From contig VWYX01000014.1 of assembly GCA_013396525.1 (NCBI GenBank), forward strand, positions 930,001-994,000: DNA of 64,000 bases, in the 5' to 3' direction. The translations under genes were made by a program, and so were the position numbers. Source of the stretch: Chaetorhynchus papuensis (taxonomy: Eukaryota; Chordata; Aves; Passeriformes; Rhipiduridae). The notes under the pieces were generated by a model. The model was not told the DNA's origin and searched no databases. It was given only the letters and a program-made list of their open reading frames with translations. The number at the start of each line of letters is the position of its first letter. The first letter of the stretch is position 1. Positions 1-13,400 of the stretch are shown here, in pieces.

Positions 1-3000
1 CTGATTAGAAATGCATTTTAACACACTTGTCCAAACTGACCAATAACTAACTGGTTGAAAATACATCTTTGAAAAATGTCAGAGTATGAAAATTACCTAA
101 AATTAGAACAGAAGCAGAATACAATCTTCAAAACACAAACCAGCCTGGATATTAAAACACTGGGTTTTCTTTTCCCCTTGCAATTCGGTACATAGCTAAA
201 AATCCAAAACCCTAAAGGAATTGAAAAGGAGGCATTCACATCAAGAAAGTTCCTCAGGAAGGAATCCACAGGTTGTTCTTTGATGTGAACTGTTGGTAGT
301 GCACAAAGCAGTAGCTGGTCTGGTATGACCCCTTTTTATCTTGCTAAATTCCAAAGGGAAACCAAGTCGGTTTTCCCCAAAACACTGCTGAAAGGTATTT
401 GTACCACTACAGAAAGAAATTAACCTAATCCAAGAAAGACAGTTTTGTATTTGGAGTAAAGGAATGCATTATGAAAATGTTTGAAAGAAGATGCAGTGTA
501 ACAAAACCCTCAAATACCAAAGATCACTGCAGCAGCATTCTTGCTGTATGCTGTAGCACAGACGGAGAAAAATACTGTGGGAGGAGAGATCTCACATCAG
601 AGCATTGTCTGAAACAGCAGACAGCAAGGTCCTACTACACAAGGCAAGGTCAACGCAACTGGAGAGTCATCTGTTTAAGAAAACACACTATTATTAGATG
701 CAAGTTATGCAGCACTTGTGCATACTAACAGAATAAAACCATTACCCCAAAAATAAATATTTTCAAATGGTAGCTTCAAGTTCGCTCTCAGTGTTTCTAC
801 TTTTTGTGTCTCATTTAAAACATTGAAATGAGTAACATAAAGAATACTGAAAACACCTGAGCATTTAATTTTTAAATTACTTATAAAAAGTTACAACTGA
901 CAAATACAACAGTATATTCACTTTTCTTTTAATGAGGAGGCACCACTGAAAATGTTGTAACAAGTTATTAAAAACTACGTACTGATAGCCGTGTAGAATA
1001 AAAAGTATCCCACAGTGGACAGCCTATTCAAACTGTTACGATATGCCTCAGACTACTGTGAGTAAAATGTCACAGTACATATACTGGCCCACAGAATACA
1101 CTTCCTTGTACAAGACTCAAGCCTGCACTGTCTCAATACGCAAATGCTAATCCAAGTACACGCGGGTTTCGAATGTAAAGAATGCAGGAGGAAGCTCAGT
1201 GGGGCACGTCACATACTCCACAAGGTTTGTGTCCCTGCTGCTCTAAATCACTTACTGAAAGAGCTGGTATTACCTGTGGCACCATCACTGACACCTGATA
1301 AATTGGAGTAATGTAGCGGACTCTGGAAGAAGGGTAATTCTGGGGAGTTGAGCTCGCTCCTCTTAGCTCTTGTAGTTTACAAGTTTTCAGTAAGTGCTGC
1401 CACATCAAACTCTTGCTTGAACATGTTGGATTATTTATGAATGACTGGGCAGTTAAGAAGAAAGTACTGTGGATGGCCTAGTTTAAAATCGGTGACATCA
1501 ATTATGTCTTGCACAGAGATGTCAGCATGACAGAATATGCGAAACCAGAGGATCAGACTTTGATCCCACATTGACATATTTACAAATTAACTTGTTTCAA
1601 GTAAAACCAAAATTCTGTGCCTTGAAACAAAAGAAAAATATTAGAGACCTCCCAATATAGGAAATTCAGAGAAAGTTTGTCAGTACTTTATCCTCAGCTG
1701 TTAAACACAAGTCTTGTTTCAGCAGATAGATGTTTTGCTCAAAAAAATCAAGGAGTGAAATATGACCAATATCTGGCAGAACCATGACTACGGAAAACCC
1801 CACCCACAAGCAGATATACATACATAGGTCTGCCAAGACAAATAAAGCAGTATGCAGAGTAAGCTGGACTGCTCTCATACAATATGTCCTCAGTCATGTA
1901 GGTCCTGAAGTACATGTGCAACACCTCTCTTCTAAATGATTAAGAAGGCTCAGGAAGGGACAAAATTAATCTAAGGAAAAACATGGATTTCATGTTAGCA
2001 TGCTAACAGCTTTCTAAAGCAGAGATGTGATGAAAAGTGTTATTTACAAAGGAATCAAACTGCATATTAAAGGTACAGACAGCTGTTAACCTGCTGTCTG
2101 CACAATCAAATGATAGCCATTGCTCAATGAAACCATCAATGGCTGCATTGTGAACAGGCGTGAGAGTAAGTCTGTGCATACTGAAGCTGCATGATTCGTT
2201 CCAATATTTCAGTTACTGGTATTTTCAAGAAGTATATAAAACAAAAAAAGAGATGTGAATTATTGCTAATAACACATATCATTGTCATTTATAAAATTTA
2301 AGAGTCATAATCATGACTCAAAATACACTTTGCAGTAAGGGCTGTAGAAACAGGAAACAAAATGACAACTCCTGTTCTGAAATGCAGTCGTCAGTGTTTT
2401 AAAGGAAAAAACACTCTTAAAGAAATGCTTTTGTAAATATGCACATAAATTAAGATGATCACTAAAAAACCCCTGTTTTAATGTTTAATGAAAAAAAAAC
2501 CTATGCAAATCAAGGACTTCTAATGAAATAATAGATTAATTTCTTTTTGCCTCCTTTATAACCAAAGTTTTCCTTTAACTAATTCCCATTTCAAATCCAA
2601 GAACTATTGCTAAATTATAGCTGCTCTTCTCCAAAAAAAAGGAAGAGCTGCTAACTTAAGCAAAATGTTTCCATGGGTTATAAATCTACAATCTTTCATG
2701 AACGGTCACAACTGTCACTTGCCAATATGCGCCTTGCTTCTATATTAGATTTCAGTGCAGGTTCTAGTCACTAGTGGATCTTAACATTCATATTTCTCTT
2801 AAATAAAACAGCCCTTTGATAAAAAAAATCCTTCTCTGGGTACTTACAAACAGTGCTCAAACTGTTTCATGACATTCTTTTGGATAACCTAAATACAGAG
2901 AATTTCTTTTTCTCATATTACAAATCTCCCAAATCTCAAATTATCATCTCTTTCATGAACTTGCTGTATGATCTCCAGTAAACACAGTTTTGAGAAATTT

Positions 3001-4080
3001 TTTTATTCTGCAGTAGGGTGTTTACGTTTCTTCATCTAAAAGTTTTACCTTGTGGCATTTTTTTTCCTACTTAAAGTCTTGGAGCTCTGGTTTGAACATC
3101 ACACTTTTATTGGATAAAATGTATCACATGAAATCAATGGTAACTGACAGGACAGGAACCGCACTGCCTGGTCTACAGTCACAAAATCTTAATAACAAAC
3201 TTTTTACCATGTATGACAACACGAATGAACTCATTATAGAATCTGAGATTACTACCTCAATATGGCAGAACAATAATGAATTCTATATAGATGACTAAGA
3301 AAGCAAGACTTTCAGTAATCCTCTGCAAATTTATGCAGACTGGACATGCTCTTTTATGTCTTGGGAATTTCTCTCAAGCACTTCCTAATACACAAAACAT
3401 TGTGTCTGTTTCTGGTTTCACCTTGTATGTTTCATTGCTCACAGATTTGCTTAGGTGTTTTTGTAATGATCACAAACATTGGTTGTTTGCCATTGACTTT
3501 CCAAGGGATGCGATAACACAGATGAGAGATGATTATTTGTAGCTGCAAAGACTTGATTTCTTAAACTACGTAATAGTCACCACTCTGCAACGATTATTAA
3601 GTGGCTGCTTCATAATTGGCAGGTTCTCTGATCCTCTTTCAAATATACAAATGTAAAGCATGGAAATATTTACCAAACTTTCCTCATACAAACGTAGAAG
3701 ACTAAAATATTTGAAAAACTTTTTATCAAACTTTTAGCATAATACAATACAACAAGAAGGCCAATTCTGCTCCTTACACAAACGCCTCACTATGAAACAA
3801 AACATTTTACTGTTCCTTGAAGTACAGGTGATCCTTCAGGCATTTCTCTATCACTCTTAATCCAGCTCTTTCATTTCCTTTATCGGAAGAAGCCCAGTTC
3901 AGTCACCTGTATAGGCTCTTCCCTTTATCACCTGTGCTGGTGGCATCCCAAGAGGGTGCAGCAAAACAGATAAGCATCACACCTAGACACTTTGGTTCTG
4001 ATCCTACAAACACTTCAGTGAAACTACTTCTCTAAGTGTTTGCAGACTTTTGAGTCTTTCTAACTCAACAACACTTCACC
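1..4080. other. AT-rich non-coding stretch, no gene seen
   Basis: No exon with recognisable protein similarity and no RNA gene was seen on either strand. The longest open frames are about 60-85 codons, lack splice-supported neighbours and read like random AT-rich sequence. If the CpG island to the right is the PLCE1 promoter, this stretch would be the beginning of its first intron (inference from gene order). The large first coding exon expected for PLCE1 is not here. Confidence 0.5.
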
Positions 4081-4686
4081 AAGTGGGACAAAGTGAAGTC
4101 TGGAGCTGGGAGGAATGCATTGCCCCTTCACGCCTGGCTGTCAGGGCCTGAAGCACCCCCAAAGAGCAGAGACCCACTGAGGGTGGGGGAGAGAGACAGC
4201 ATCCTGTCGCTTACAGCCAAAGGCTCCTTCCAACGCCACATCTCCGAAGCGCTGCACCAATCTTGGACTACAATTTGCCAGACTTGAACATAAAAAAAAC
4301 CAACTGTTTGTACAATCGCAGTGGAAGTGAGAAAGTGAGGGATGAATTTGTAACAATTTCTAGCATATGGGCTAAGGGCAGCCCGCCCCAGTTTTCTTTC
4401 ACATTTGGGATTTTCTTGAACCCTCCCGGAGGAAGGGGGAGAGCCCTTAAGCCGAAGGTCAGGCGGGGAGGGCGCGGGCAGCGGGGGCTGCGGAACATGG
4501 CCGAAAGCGGAGCCCCCGCCCGCCCCCGGGCACAGCCGCAGCGGGCAGCCCTCGGCAACCCCCCGGTGCCACGAGAGCCGGGAGGGCCGGGACCCGGCCC
4601 CAGAGAGTCCCCGGAGGAGAGCCAGCCACGCTCGGGAGTCAGGGAAAGAGCCCATGAAAGCGGGCGGGGGTGAGCAGGGGACGCAC

Positions 4687-5400
4687 CTTTCAGCGTCCCC
4701 CCGGCATCTTGTCCTCCTCCTCCTCCGCGGGTCGGCGGTGACTCCAGCGGCGGCGGGGCCGCGGCGGCGGAGCGCTCTGTGGGACGGGGCCACCCCCGCC
4801 TCGCCACGGCTCCACGGCCGCCGCTGCCCAGGGCGGCGGAGCGAGTGAGGCGCCTTCCCCGGCGGGCCGGGGGCGGGGGCTGCGGGCGCGCACCGCCCCG
4901 CCGGGCCCGGGAGGGACGGGGAGAGCTGGGGAGGGGCCGGGGGGCAGAGGCGCCGGCTGAGTCAGCCGCGGACAGAGGGCCCGGGGCCGCCGGGAGGGTT
5001 GCCCCGGGACCGCCCCTCCTCGCCCGTGGAGAGCGGGTTTCTCCCGCCGGATGGCTGCCCTCGGGACGGGTCGCTGGGAACATCCACCGCACACGAGGCG
5101 GACGGGATGCGGCAGCTCTTCCTTGTCCTGCCCTGGGCAGCCCCGCGCTCCCACAGGCGCGGCGCGCTGCAGGCGGCGTGTGGAGCGCTCCACGTCCCGC
5201 AAGCGCGGCACCGGGAACCGCTGCCCCCGGCTCCGCGTGCGCGCGGCTGCTCCTGAAGGACCAGGCGGCGCCCGCTGAGGGGACCCCCGGAGCCAGAGAG
5301 CGCGCCCCGGGTCCCGTCCCGCCGCTGGGAGCTGCCAGCTGGAGCCGCCCGCGGAAGAGCTTCCTCCTACCTCCCGCAGACGGGCGCCGACGGCCAAACG
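4687..5400 (-). other. Candidate non-coding first exon, approximate 5' limit
   Basis: The 3' limit is the donor at 4687/4686 on the minus strand (CTGAAAG, then GTGCGT). The 5' limit is unknown; 5400 is a placeholder within the CpG island. Three bases before the donor a five-codon open frame ends (ATG at 4707-4705, peptide MPGGR, TGA at 4692-4690), so any main reading frame must begin in a later exon. This fits a gene whose translation starts in exon 2. No transcript evidence is available. Confidence 0.4.
4955..4967. promoter_or_regulatory. MARE/AP-1 type palindrome
   Basis: GGCTGAGTCAGCC is self-complementary except for its central base and contains the TGAGTCA AP-1 core with GC extensions on both sides, the layout bound by MAF/NRF2-type and AP-1 bZIP factors. 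It lies inside the left CpG island. Function is inferred from the motif alone. Confidence 0.4.
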
Positions 5401-5860
5401 CCCCAGCCCCGCGCCTCCGCACCGCGGAGTAGCGGCGCCGTCCCGCGCGGCTGGAGCCGGTCCAGCGCCATCGCCGTGCGCGCCCTGCGAGCGGGGGCCG
5501 GGGCGGGGGCGGGCCGGGCCGCGGCTGCCTCACCGCATCGGAATGTGGGCCCGCGCCCCCCGCCCCGCAGCGCGCGCGCGGCTCGGCCCCGCAGCGCCCC
5601 GGGCGCGCAGCGGAGCGCGGGAAGCGCGGCCGCGCTCCGGAGCGGGCGGGGAGCGCGGCCCCAGCTCGGCGCCTCGCCCCGGCAGCATCTCCGGGCACGG
5701 CGGAGCCTGGGGAGGGCAGGGGAACGCGGCGTGGTTTCCGTCGGCGCTGCGGGACAGCGCGGTTTGGTGAAGGCAGCAGTGCATCTCTGCCTGCGATTTT
5801 TTCCATAAGAAGTACAAGAAGGAAGAGCGTCGTAAACTTCCAGTTTAAAGGAATCATTCT

Positions 5861-8280
5861 TAATTTTTAAACTGGCGAGAGTTGGCTATAGCTAACCCGG
5901 GTTTGTTTAGGACATTTTTATGTGAAGGGCACCGATTCTCATAACGAAGGTATGCGGAGATTGTGTCCCAGTGTGGAGCTATAAAACTTACAGTTCATTT
6001 ATTTCATTCTCTTTCAAAGCAAGGAACTCGTCGTACCATTTTACATTATACTGTTTACATTATACCACCACTTGAAACATCAGATCTATCCCTACGTATT
6101 CTACTTTGTTACCTGAGCAAACACTCATCACCTCATTGCAGTAATTATCTTGTGAGCATAATACAAGAGTATTGATGTCCTGTAGATAGTAATAATAGTG
6201 GAGAAAGTCTGTTAGCAAATAGTCTATTCAACAAATACATCCAAAAAGCCAGTGAGGTTACCCACTGGTAAGTTACATATTTTCAAACAGTTTTTATGTT
6301 TTTATTTGGATTTTTTAAACAAATTAGGTCAGGTATAGTGTGTTATATATTTATTCACTTATTACTTCCTGGCTTTACATTTATTATGTGTTCTGAGTCT
6401 TTCCATGGTTTACAGATTCTGATTATTAGAACAGAGAAGAAAATATATCCACTACAGTAAAGCACCTTGATCTTTTTAGCAGAATACCATCTAAATAATT
6501 TATTGTTTAGGAGACATGAGACATGATCAGTCTGAACTAATTTAGGTAATTAACTTGTAATATTGGTCATTCTATACTGAAATACAGTACCTACTGGATA
6601 AAATCCAGGTTCTGTGGAAAATTTAACATTCCCTTTGCCTCCAGCATGGCCTGGATTTCATTCACTGCATATAGTATCCAAAAAATGCCATAATACAATA
6701 TTTTGAAAAAAAAATAAAATTTGAGTAGTGAATCTTTTCCAACTCATGTTTTGTGTGGTCTGTGTATTTTTCAGTACTTTCATATATTTAGATCCTGAAT
6801 ATTGGCTCAAAATATGTTCAATTAATAATATTCTAGTGTACACTACCACTTGTGTCAGTTGCTTCATTAGAAGTCATGCAATGGGTTTTCAGGCCTACAA
6901 TAGTGATAATGAATTATCCTCCAAGCACACAGGCAACACCAACCTTTCCACAGAAGCTCTTTCCAGTTTCTCTCTGTTTTTCCGTTTGTTTTAAAGAGTG
7001 CAGGAAATTTGCTATCACATTATTCCAGGGAAAAAGATATATAATTTTTCCTTTACAATGTGTTTGCACTTCTTTTCAACTTCCAAAATTCCAACAATAA
7101 AAGATATCCTATCCTGAAAAGAAAGTGTTACATTTTACTGAATGGAAAATTTGGAGATATCACCAAATCCTTGACTTGCCAAGAAGGCATCGGTCGTCAG
7201 GCACACATCAATGGGCCACCTTAGCATACCAAGGATCAATAACAAGCTTGAGCAATTTGTTGCATTAAGGATCTTATTCTTGAGATCCAGCTCGTCACCT
7301 GTAAATTGAAAACTTCTTGTTTCACCAGGACGCTGGATGATTATTTAATAACAGTAATATTTTTGAACACTCTGAAAGTTACACATCAGATACAACAGTG
7401 AGAGGTGCTCTCTACAAAATAATTAGATACTCATTTTTGCTGGGATGACATTTGCTTCTCTGAATACTGTAGGAATGAAGAAATTATGAATATCACAAAA
7501 CTGCAGGACTGCTCTTTTCCTGAAATGTAATGCAATTAACAGTTCAGAAATTGCATCCCTGCTACCAAGCATTGCAGGATGAGAAAAAATTTAATATGAA
7601 GAAATAGTGGTGTCTAGATATATCGAATAAAATTGCTGCAAGCAGACCTACTTGGGAAAAAGCTCATTTCCTTGGTGACAAGTTGGAAAGCTGCTGTTAG
7701 GATTGTTACACAGGATGTCTCTCACTGGTTGTACACACAATGGAAGTGACTCCCTCCCAAAAAAGTCACTGACTTTTCCTCAAATTTGTTCCCAAGGTGG
7801 GAGAACTCTTCAGGCAGCCAGAATTTCACTTTCTCTTGGGGACTCCCACATCTGAGCTCTGCAGAAGTTAATTTTGAGCTGCCTGGCAACCTCAGCGTTA
7901 AACAGATGAAGAAAGTATTTTTTTGCTGGACTTAACTCATGGGTCATGGTTTCTTTTTAACATTCTCAGCCAAGCAGAGAGTGTCTTGAGAATGCTTCAG
8001 TTTTCTCTCTCATTGTACATCGGTGTCTACCCTGTTCTCACGAGAACTCTCTGTGAGTCATCACATTGTACCCTACTGCTCCATCAGGCTTGACAATATA
8101 GAAAGGCACCACATCCAGCTAAAATACAGTTATTTATAGGTAGAGAAAAATACAGGACTTCCAGAAAATATTGATGTGTCTCACAGTCTTCTACCAACCA
8201 TGCATTTTGGAGTTTGGGTTCCAGAATTGATTTAGAGATGAACTTCAAAGTGATGCATAAATATCAAATTCCACACATTC
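5861..8280. other. Non-coding stretch, nothing recognised
   Basis: AT-rich sequence between the left CpG island and a MIR relic. Open frames stay below 90 codons with no recognisable domain. No RNA gene or mobile element was identified. Confidence 0.5.
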
Positions 8281-8450
8281 CCGTGAGATGGTAAGTATTA
8301 TTCACATTATACAGATGGGGAAACTAAAGCAATGTGAGTTTACTTGGGCAGTTTTCCCATCAGGAAAAAAAGTAACTACAGTGGTAGCATCAGTACTCAA
8401 GAATACCTGGCTTTTTTTCTGCACTCAGTCTGAACTATGTATCACTTGCC
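8281..8450 (+). repeat. MIR SINE relic
   Basis: The segment has the order of a MIR core in the forward direction: GGTAAGTATTATTCACATT, then ACAGATGGGGAAACT, then a degraded counterpart of the stretch around TTGCCCAAG (TTACTTGGGCAG), and further on AGTGGTAGCATCAGTACTC followed by ACCTGGCT, matching the usual tail. It is heavily diverged, as expected for an ancient amniote SINE in a bird. Boundaries are approximate. Confidence 0.6.
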
Positions 8451-9895
8451 TAAACCCTGCAGTATAATGTACAAAGGAATATTTTGGTTTTAATTGTGGT
8501 ATTATATAGCAATATTTTCAAACAATTTATTTAACAAATTACATAAAACACTTAAAATATGCTTTTGATTTTAAAAAAATAGCCAAAAGGTTTTTCCTTG
8601 GGCTTTGCTCCAAAATTCACCCTTCAGCTAGGACTAAAGAAAAGCACGCACACTTGCACAAATGCAAACAGAAATTCTAAAAGAAAATTAGAAACACATG
8701 AAAGTAAGGGCTGAGAATGTTTTCTTAACTGCACTCTGGTTTCAGTACAGCAAACTTTTCATTGATTTACTAATGGATAGACAGTTTTCTTGTGAAGGAA
8801 CACAAAGGCCTTATCTGCAATTCGTTCCTCACTTCCATAAACCAATTATCATTCCGCAGAAGTACAGCCCATGGACGCAGGCTGGTGACTGCTCTGTCAG
8901 GGCACCTCAGCTCTCTCTGTAAAGCACAACCCTACTTCAGTCATGACGGGATTCTCCCCCATGGAAACAGTTCGTACAGAAAGGCAGTTTCACTTAAGAC
9001 AATTATTTTACTAAGAGCCCGATTTTGAGGCTGTTTGTGATTGCTAGATAAATAATCCCAACCAGTACAACTTCTATATGGATTCAAAATAATAAATAAA
9101 TAAATACAAGCATAAGACAAACTACTTGAATTTCAGAAATTGTTTTTAAATTATTAACTCTGAACTGGAGCTTTCTTATGAAGTCTGCTATTCTCCAAAT
9201 TTTCCAGAAGCCTTGTCACTAAATTACAAACTTAATATTACTTTATGTGATGTGAAGTCAGTTGTGCCTGACTATTATAACCATCAGCAGTCATGGAGGC
9301 AATTCTGAAAGTCTAACGAACTTGCTCAAAGACTTTCTGACATTTCAGTTACAAAAAAAAAAATGTATCTTGATTTAAAAAAATAACAGTTAAAAAAAAG
9401 TTGAAACAATGAGCTTTGGAATTAACATCAGCTGTTTGACTTTCAAATCATTAATAAAGTCATGCCCCAATTAGTCTTTGGAAGAGATACAGATGGTTTT
9501 GTAGTAAACTCACACACTTTTTTCAAATGTCTCTGGGAGAGAGCATTTCTGCTAATGATAATTAATTATAAATATGGAATAATTGCATTATCTTTTTTTT
9601 GGCTACACAAGTTGTAATTTGAGAAATTTCATATTTCAGTGAAGTAGCTCCTGATACAGATCAAAGAAAGCCTTTAATGCCTCAACTGTATTCCCATTGT
9701 ATAACTTAGCTATGTTTTTAGTATGCCATTATTTTATGACAATTTTTTAAGTTAGAGACTACATTAGAATACTTTTTTATTTCATAGTACACTTCAGGGA
9801 CAATGGAAGTCTAAGTATTAATACTAGTAATTGAATAAAGTTAATAAATATAATAAAATTGAATACTGCACCATAATTTTCTGTTATTTCTCCCT

Positions 9896-9946
9896 AAAAA
9901 AAAAACAAAAACAAAAACAAAAACAAACAAAACAAACAAAAAAAAC
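9896..9946. repeat. A-rich (CAAAA)n simple repeat
   Basis: Runs of A interrupted by single C about every five or six bases. It may be the tail of an old retroposed sequence, but no element body was recognised upstream. Confidence 0.85.
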
Positions 9947-10344
9947 CACCAGAGGATGGAAAATAAGTAGCTATTAATTAATTAATCTATGAGAATTTAG
10001 GGGTCAATAATATACATAAAGATTAGCAATATTAAAGTGGCAAGGAACTAGCCCTTTCATTTCACATCAAATTATACAGTCATGATGAAAATGTATTGAG
10101 AAGCCTGTTTTATTGCTTTCCTCATATAGTCTTAGATTTGAAGTTCCTCAAATACACAGTAAAATCATCGATACATTTATAATGATAAAATGTGCTGTTT
10201 CTTGCATAAAATTACATGGTCCAACCAGGATGGAATATTGTCCTGAGCATCTAAACAATAAAGCCTGATGGATCTAAATTATTTTATGTATTTGTCTTTG
10301 TTTAATGCCATTAACTGTTCAAGTTCACCCAATTAATCCTGTTG

Positions 10345-10402
10345 AACAGTATTTCCAGTACAGTATTTCTCTTCTAGTATTTCTAGAACAGTATTTCTCT
10401 TA
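10345..10402. repeat. Short imperfect tandem repeat
   Basis: The word ACAGTATTTC occurs three times, with a further AGTATTTC between the second and third, at uneven spacing of about 14 to 28 bases. It looks like a small degenerate tandem duplication. Confidence 0.6.
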
Positions 10403-13400
10403 TTTGTCCTGACTGACATTTTCAAGGAAGCTTCACCAAAAGGTAGTCCACGATTGTGTCTTTAGTTTGAATACCGAATTATCACTGCACTCATGGATTC
10501 CCTTCATCTGCAAAGCAACAAATTGCCTGACTTTCCCGTGCTCTGTAATCCCTTTAAACAAGCAGCCAAGACAATGCGTGATTCACGTAATAAAATATAA
10601 AATCTGTATTGTCTTTAATGCTCACGTCTAAACAACAACCAGTCTACAGGTTGAATTTAATATTAACCCCATTCAGTTCCTTTACTGGAAACTTGCCATA
10701 GAATACATTTAACCAAATTCAAGAACCAACACAAGAATTTGTTTAGGTAACCAACCAGAACAGTTAAAGCCATAAGAAATTTTGCTTGTTTTTCTTTTAA
10801 TAGTTGAAGAATATGGGTGTCAACACAATGGGCAATCACATCAGAAAACATGTAATTACCCAGTACATTAGTATTTTTCTCTTAAGGTATTTCATGTTGG
10901 GAGAGTCCAAGTACCCTCTATGTAAAAAGTGTAACTCAAAATCTTGTCGTGTTTTCACTGTGTACTGTAATTCACTGAAATTTTAATGCAGCATTACACT
11001 AACAGGATAATTGAAAAGGAAAATAAAGTGAGTAAAATCTTTTAGCGTTGTAACAGCACCCATGTTTTAGCCTGGTAAGCACTTCAGTGCTTTGCTGAAA
11101 TATATAAGAGGTAAGTAAATAATAATCTAGTGTTTTCTACAAAGTCAGGCTGACTGATTAGGTGTTGAAAATATGAGAGCAAGGGAATGCTTGTGGTTAA
11201 TAGTTCTTGAGAAATGAGCATTTATGACCAGGACTTTCCACGGAAGAAGCCAGACAATCAGACTGCAAAACGGGTAATCACTATTTTGCTCTTTGCTCAT
11301 GAAATTAAAAAAAGGATATTAACTTTGCAATATCTATTACAGTCTTCTTCCCCAAAAAGGAACATTATTAAATTTCCTGTAAATTCTAAAAATACATCTT
11401 TTACAATCCACTTGTAAAGTTCTAGTACTAAATATTTAAAGCAAAAAAAATTGCCTTGTTCCATTGTCACATCAGTGCACATAGTTTCACAGCTAGTTCT
11501 GAACAACACAATTTTATGTAACCTTAAATACAAAAGAACTTTAGTAAAATGTTTTTTCTTTTATAATAAAACCAAAATAAACTTCGGCTTCTGTTTTATA
11601 TGCCAGTTGAGATTCTTTGCAGTAATTCCTTCCACATCTGCTCTGCAGCTTTCAGGTTTATAAAAGCAGCATCTCCCAATTTCCTTTCATCAAGATATCC
11701 ATATGCTGTGTTTTATAGACATGTTGGTACAGTTTAACACTGAGTCACTAATTACAACTTGGAGTCATATATATGCTAAGGCTAAGAAAATAAATACATG
11801 TGGTTATGAGGCATTTAATACTGAAAATCCCAGACAGCCTAGTCGAAAATTCTTCGAAGTGTGATAACATACCAATAAAAGTACCCCTGAAATTATCACA
11901 AAAGTCATAAAAAAAATTGAGACTTAAAGTAAAAAAGTAAATAATAAAACTATACATAAGCACCACCAGATTCTAAACTAATGACCTAAGATCATGTGCA
12001 GAAAAGTTACCAAGAAGACTGTGACAGCAAAACGGCTGCTAAAGAACCAAATGGTTTATGAATGGGGCTGGTATGGAAAGATCTTCATAAAACATTTGTC
12101 CAAAACAAATTTCTAGGATTTCTGAAGACAGTACAGTGCTGATATCTCCTGTCTTCAAGTTTCTCAGTTGCCAGTGTATCGTAAATGTGATTGGCTTTTC
12201 AGTGAACAGTCCATCATCCATGGCAGCATTTGACGGGAGAGCCTAAGATGACCTCAAACCCTAATAATCTTCACTACATGCAGGATTAGGAGTTTTGCAG
12301 TGTCCTGACTGATCCGTAGTGCTGTATTCCCTTTTCTGTGCACCCTCTCTGCACACCCAGTATTCCTGTCCCCTTGGGAGTACAACCATAGCAGCCCCCA
12401 TCGATTCCACCTCTGAGAGACGACACCATAAGCACAACTGGGGAACGGAAAGTAGCTGCTGGTTTTTTACAGCACATTGTATGTAAGCACAGTATGAGCT
12501 ATATAAAAATTTGGGGGCCTACACATATCTGTTGAGCTCCAGAGAAAGAGATCTAGGCTGCAATTTTTAAAAGTCAAGTGTAACCCTTCGTTCTTCTGTC
12601 TGCAAGTTCCTAATGCACTAAAAACAATTAAATGGGAGAAGTGAAAAGTGAATAATGCTTTTTCATTAATTACCTACCTGGAACATTCTTTCTGAGTGTG
12701 CACATGAAAGAGGAAATCTGTCTTGTCACAAAAAAAAAACCATCAGTAAAGACTGCAGAAATGCTTTCAATCCTGAAATTAAGTTCTAAATATCCAAGGG
12801 GACAAAAGGCAAATTAGAAAAACATGCTACAAAAATATCTGTGGGCATCAGAGAACCTGGAAAGACCAGAATCCTCCAGAAAATTTTAAAGAGAAGAATC
12901 AAACTGGCAAATATATTTCCCTTGAGGAAAATGGCATTTAAGTTTCTTGATCAAAACTAACATCTAGAGAGCTACAGGCTAAAATAAAGTACCGTTCATT
13001 ACCTTAAGCCCAAGGTTTCCAGGTTTAAAAAAAGGCACAGTAAAGAAATAGAAATGTGGGTATAACTCTAGTTTTCCTACTTTTTTCCATGCTAATCATG
13101 GGATACGGGCTGTAATCTGAAGCAAGCAGCATGCTGTCAAGAGTATTCTTATATAATCAGCAGAGAACAAACTGTTCCTTCTCTTCCTTAAATCTGTACC
13201 CAATCACACAGACAGGCTTCACTGGGACAGCTTTGCTACAGAGCACTTGCCAGTGAGAGAACAAAGATTTTCCCCCAGACTTTTCCTTTCCCTTTTCTCC
13301 CCCTTCTTTCCCCCTCCTAAGAGAACAGGAGATACAAGAGGCTGTTCTGTAAGGCTGTGTCAAGATGATTTATGATAGACATTGACATTAAAATGTCCAA

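Larger units (their letters stand above)
4100..5860 (-). promoter_or_regulatory. CpG island, probable promoter of a minus-strand gene (PLCE1 by gene order)
   Basis: Composition changes abruptly from AT-rich to very GC-rich and CpG-dense, with many GGGCGG-type Sp1 boxes between about 4.4 and 5.75 kb. Many overlapping long open frames occur on both strands, which is what GC-rich DNA gives by chance; none resembles a known protein. A consensus splice donor on the minus strand (AAAG before GTGCGT, intron from 4686) suggests a non-coding first exon. In human 10q23.33, as I recall, PLCE1 follows SLC35G1 in the same orientation, so this is the expected place for its promoter. The PLCE1 name is inference; the promoter-like CpG island is seen directly. 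Confidence 0.7.

Noticed and set aside
1..4100. PLCE1 first large coding exon
   Set aside because: No long open frame or recognisable PLCE1 sequence is present; it would have to lie beyond the left end.
4268..5857. 529-codon open frame on the minus strand in the left CpG island
   Set aside because: Its Arg/Pro/Ala/Gly-rich translation is typical of GC-rich DNA lacking stop codons, long frames occur on the opposite strand too, and a splice donor interrupts the region. No domain is recognisable.
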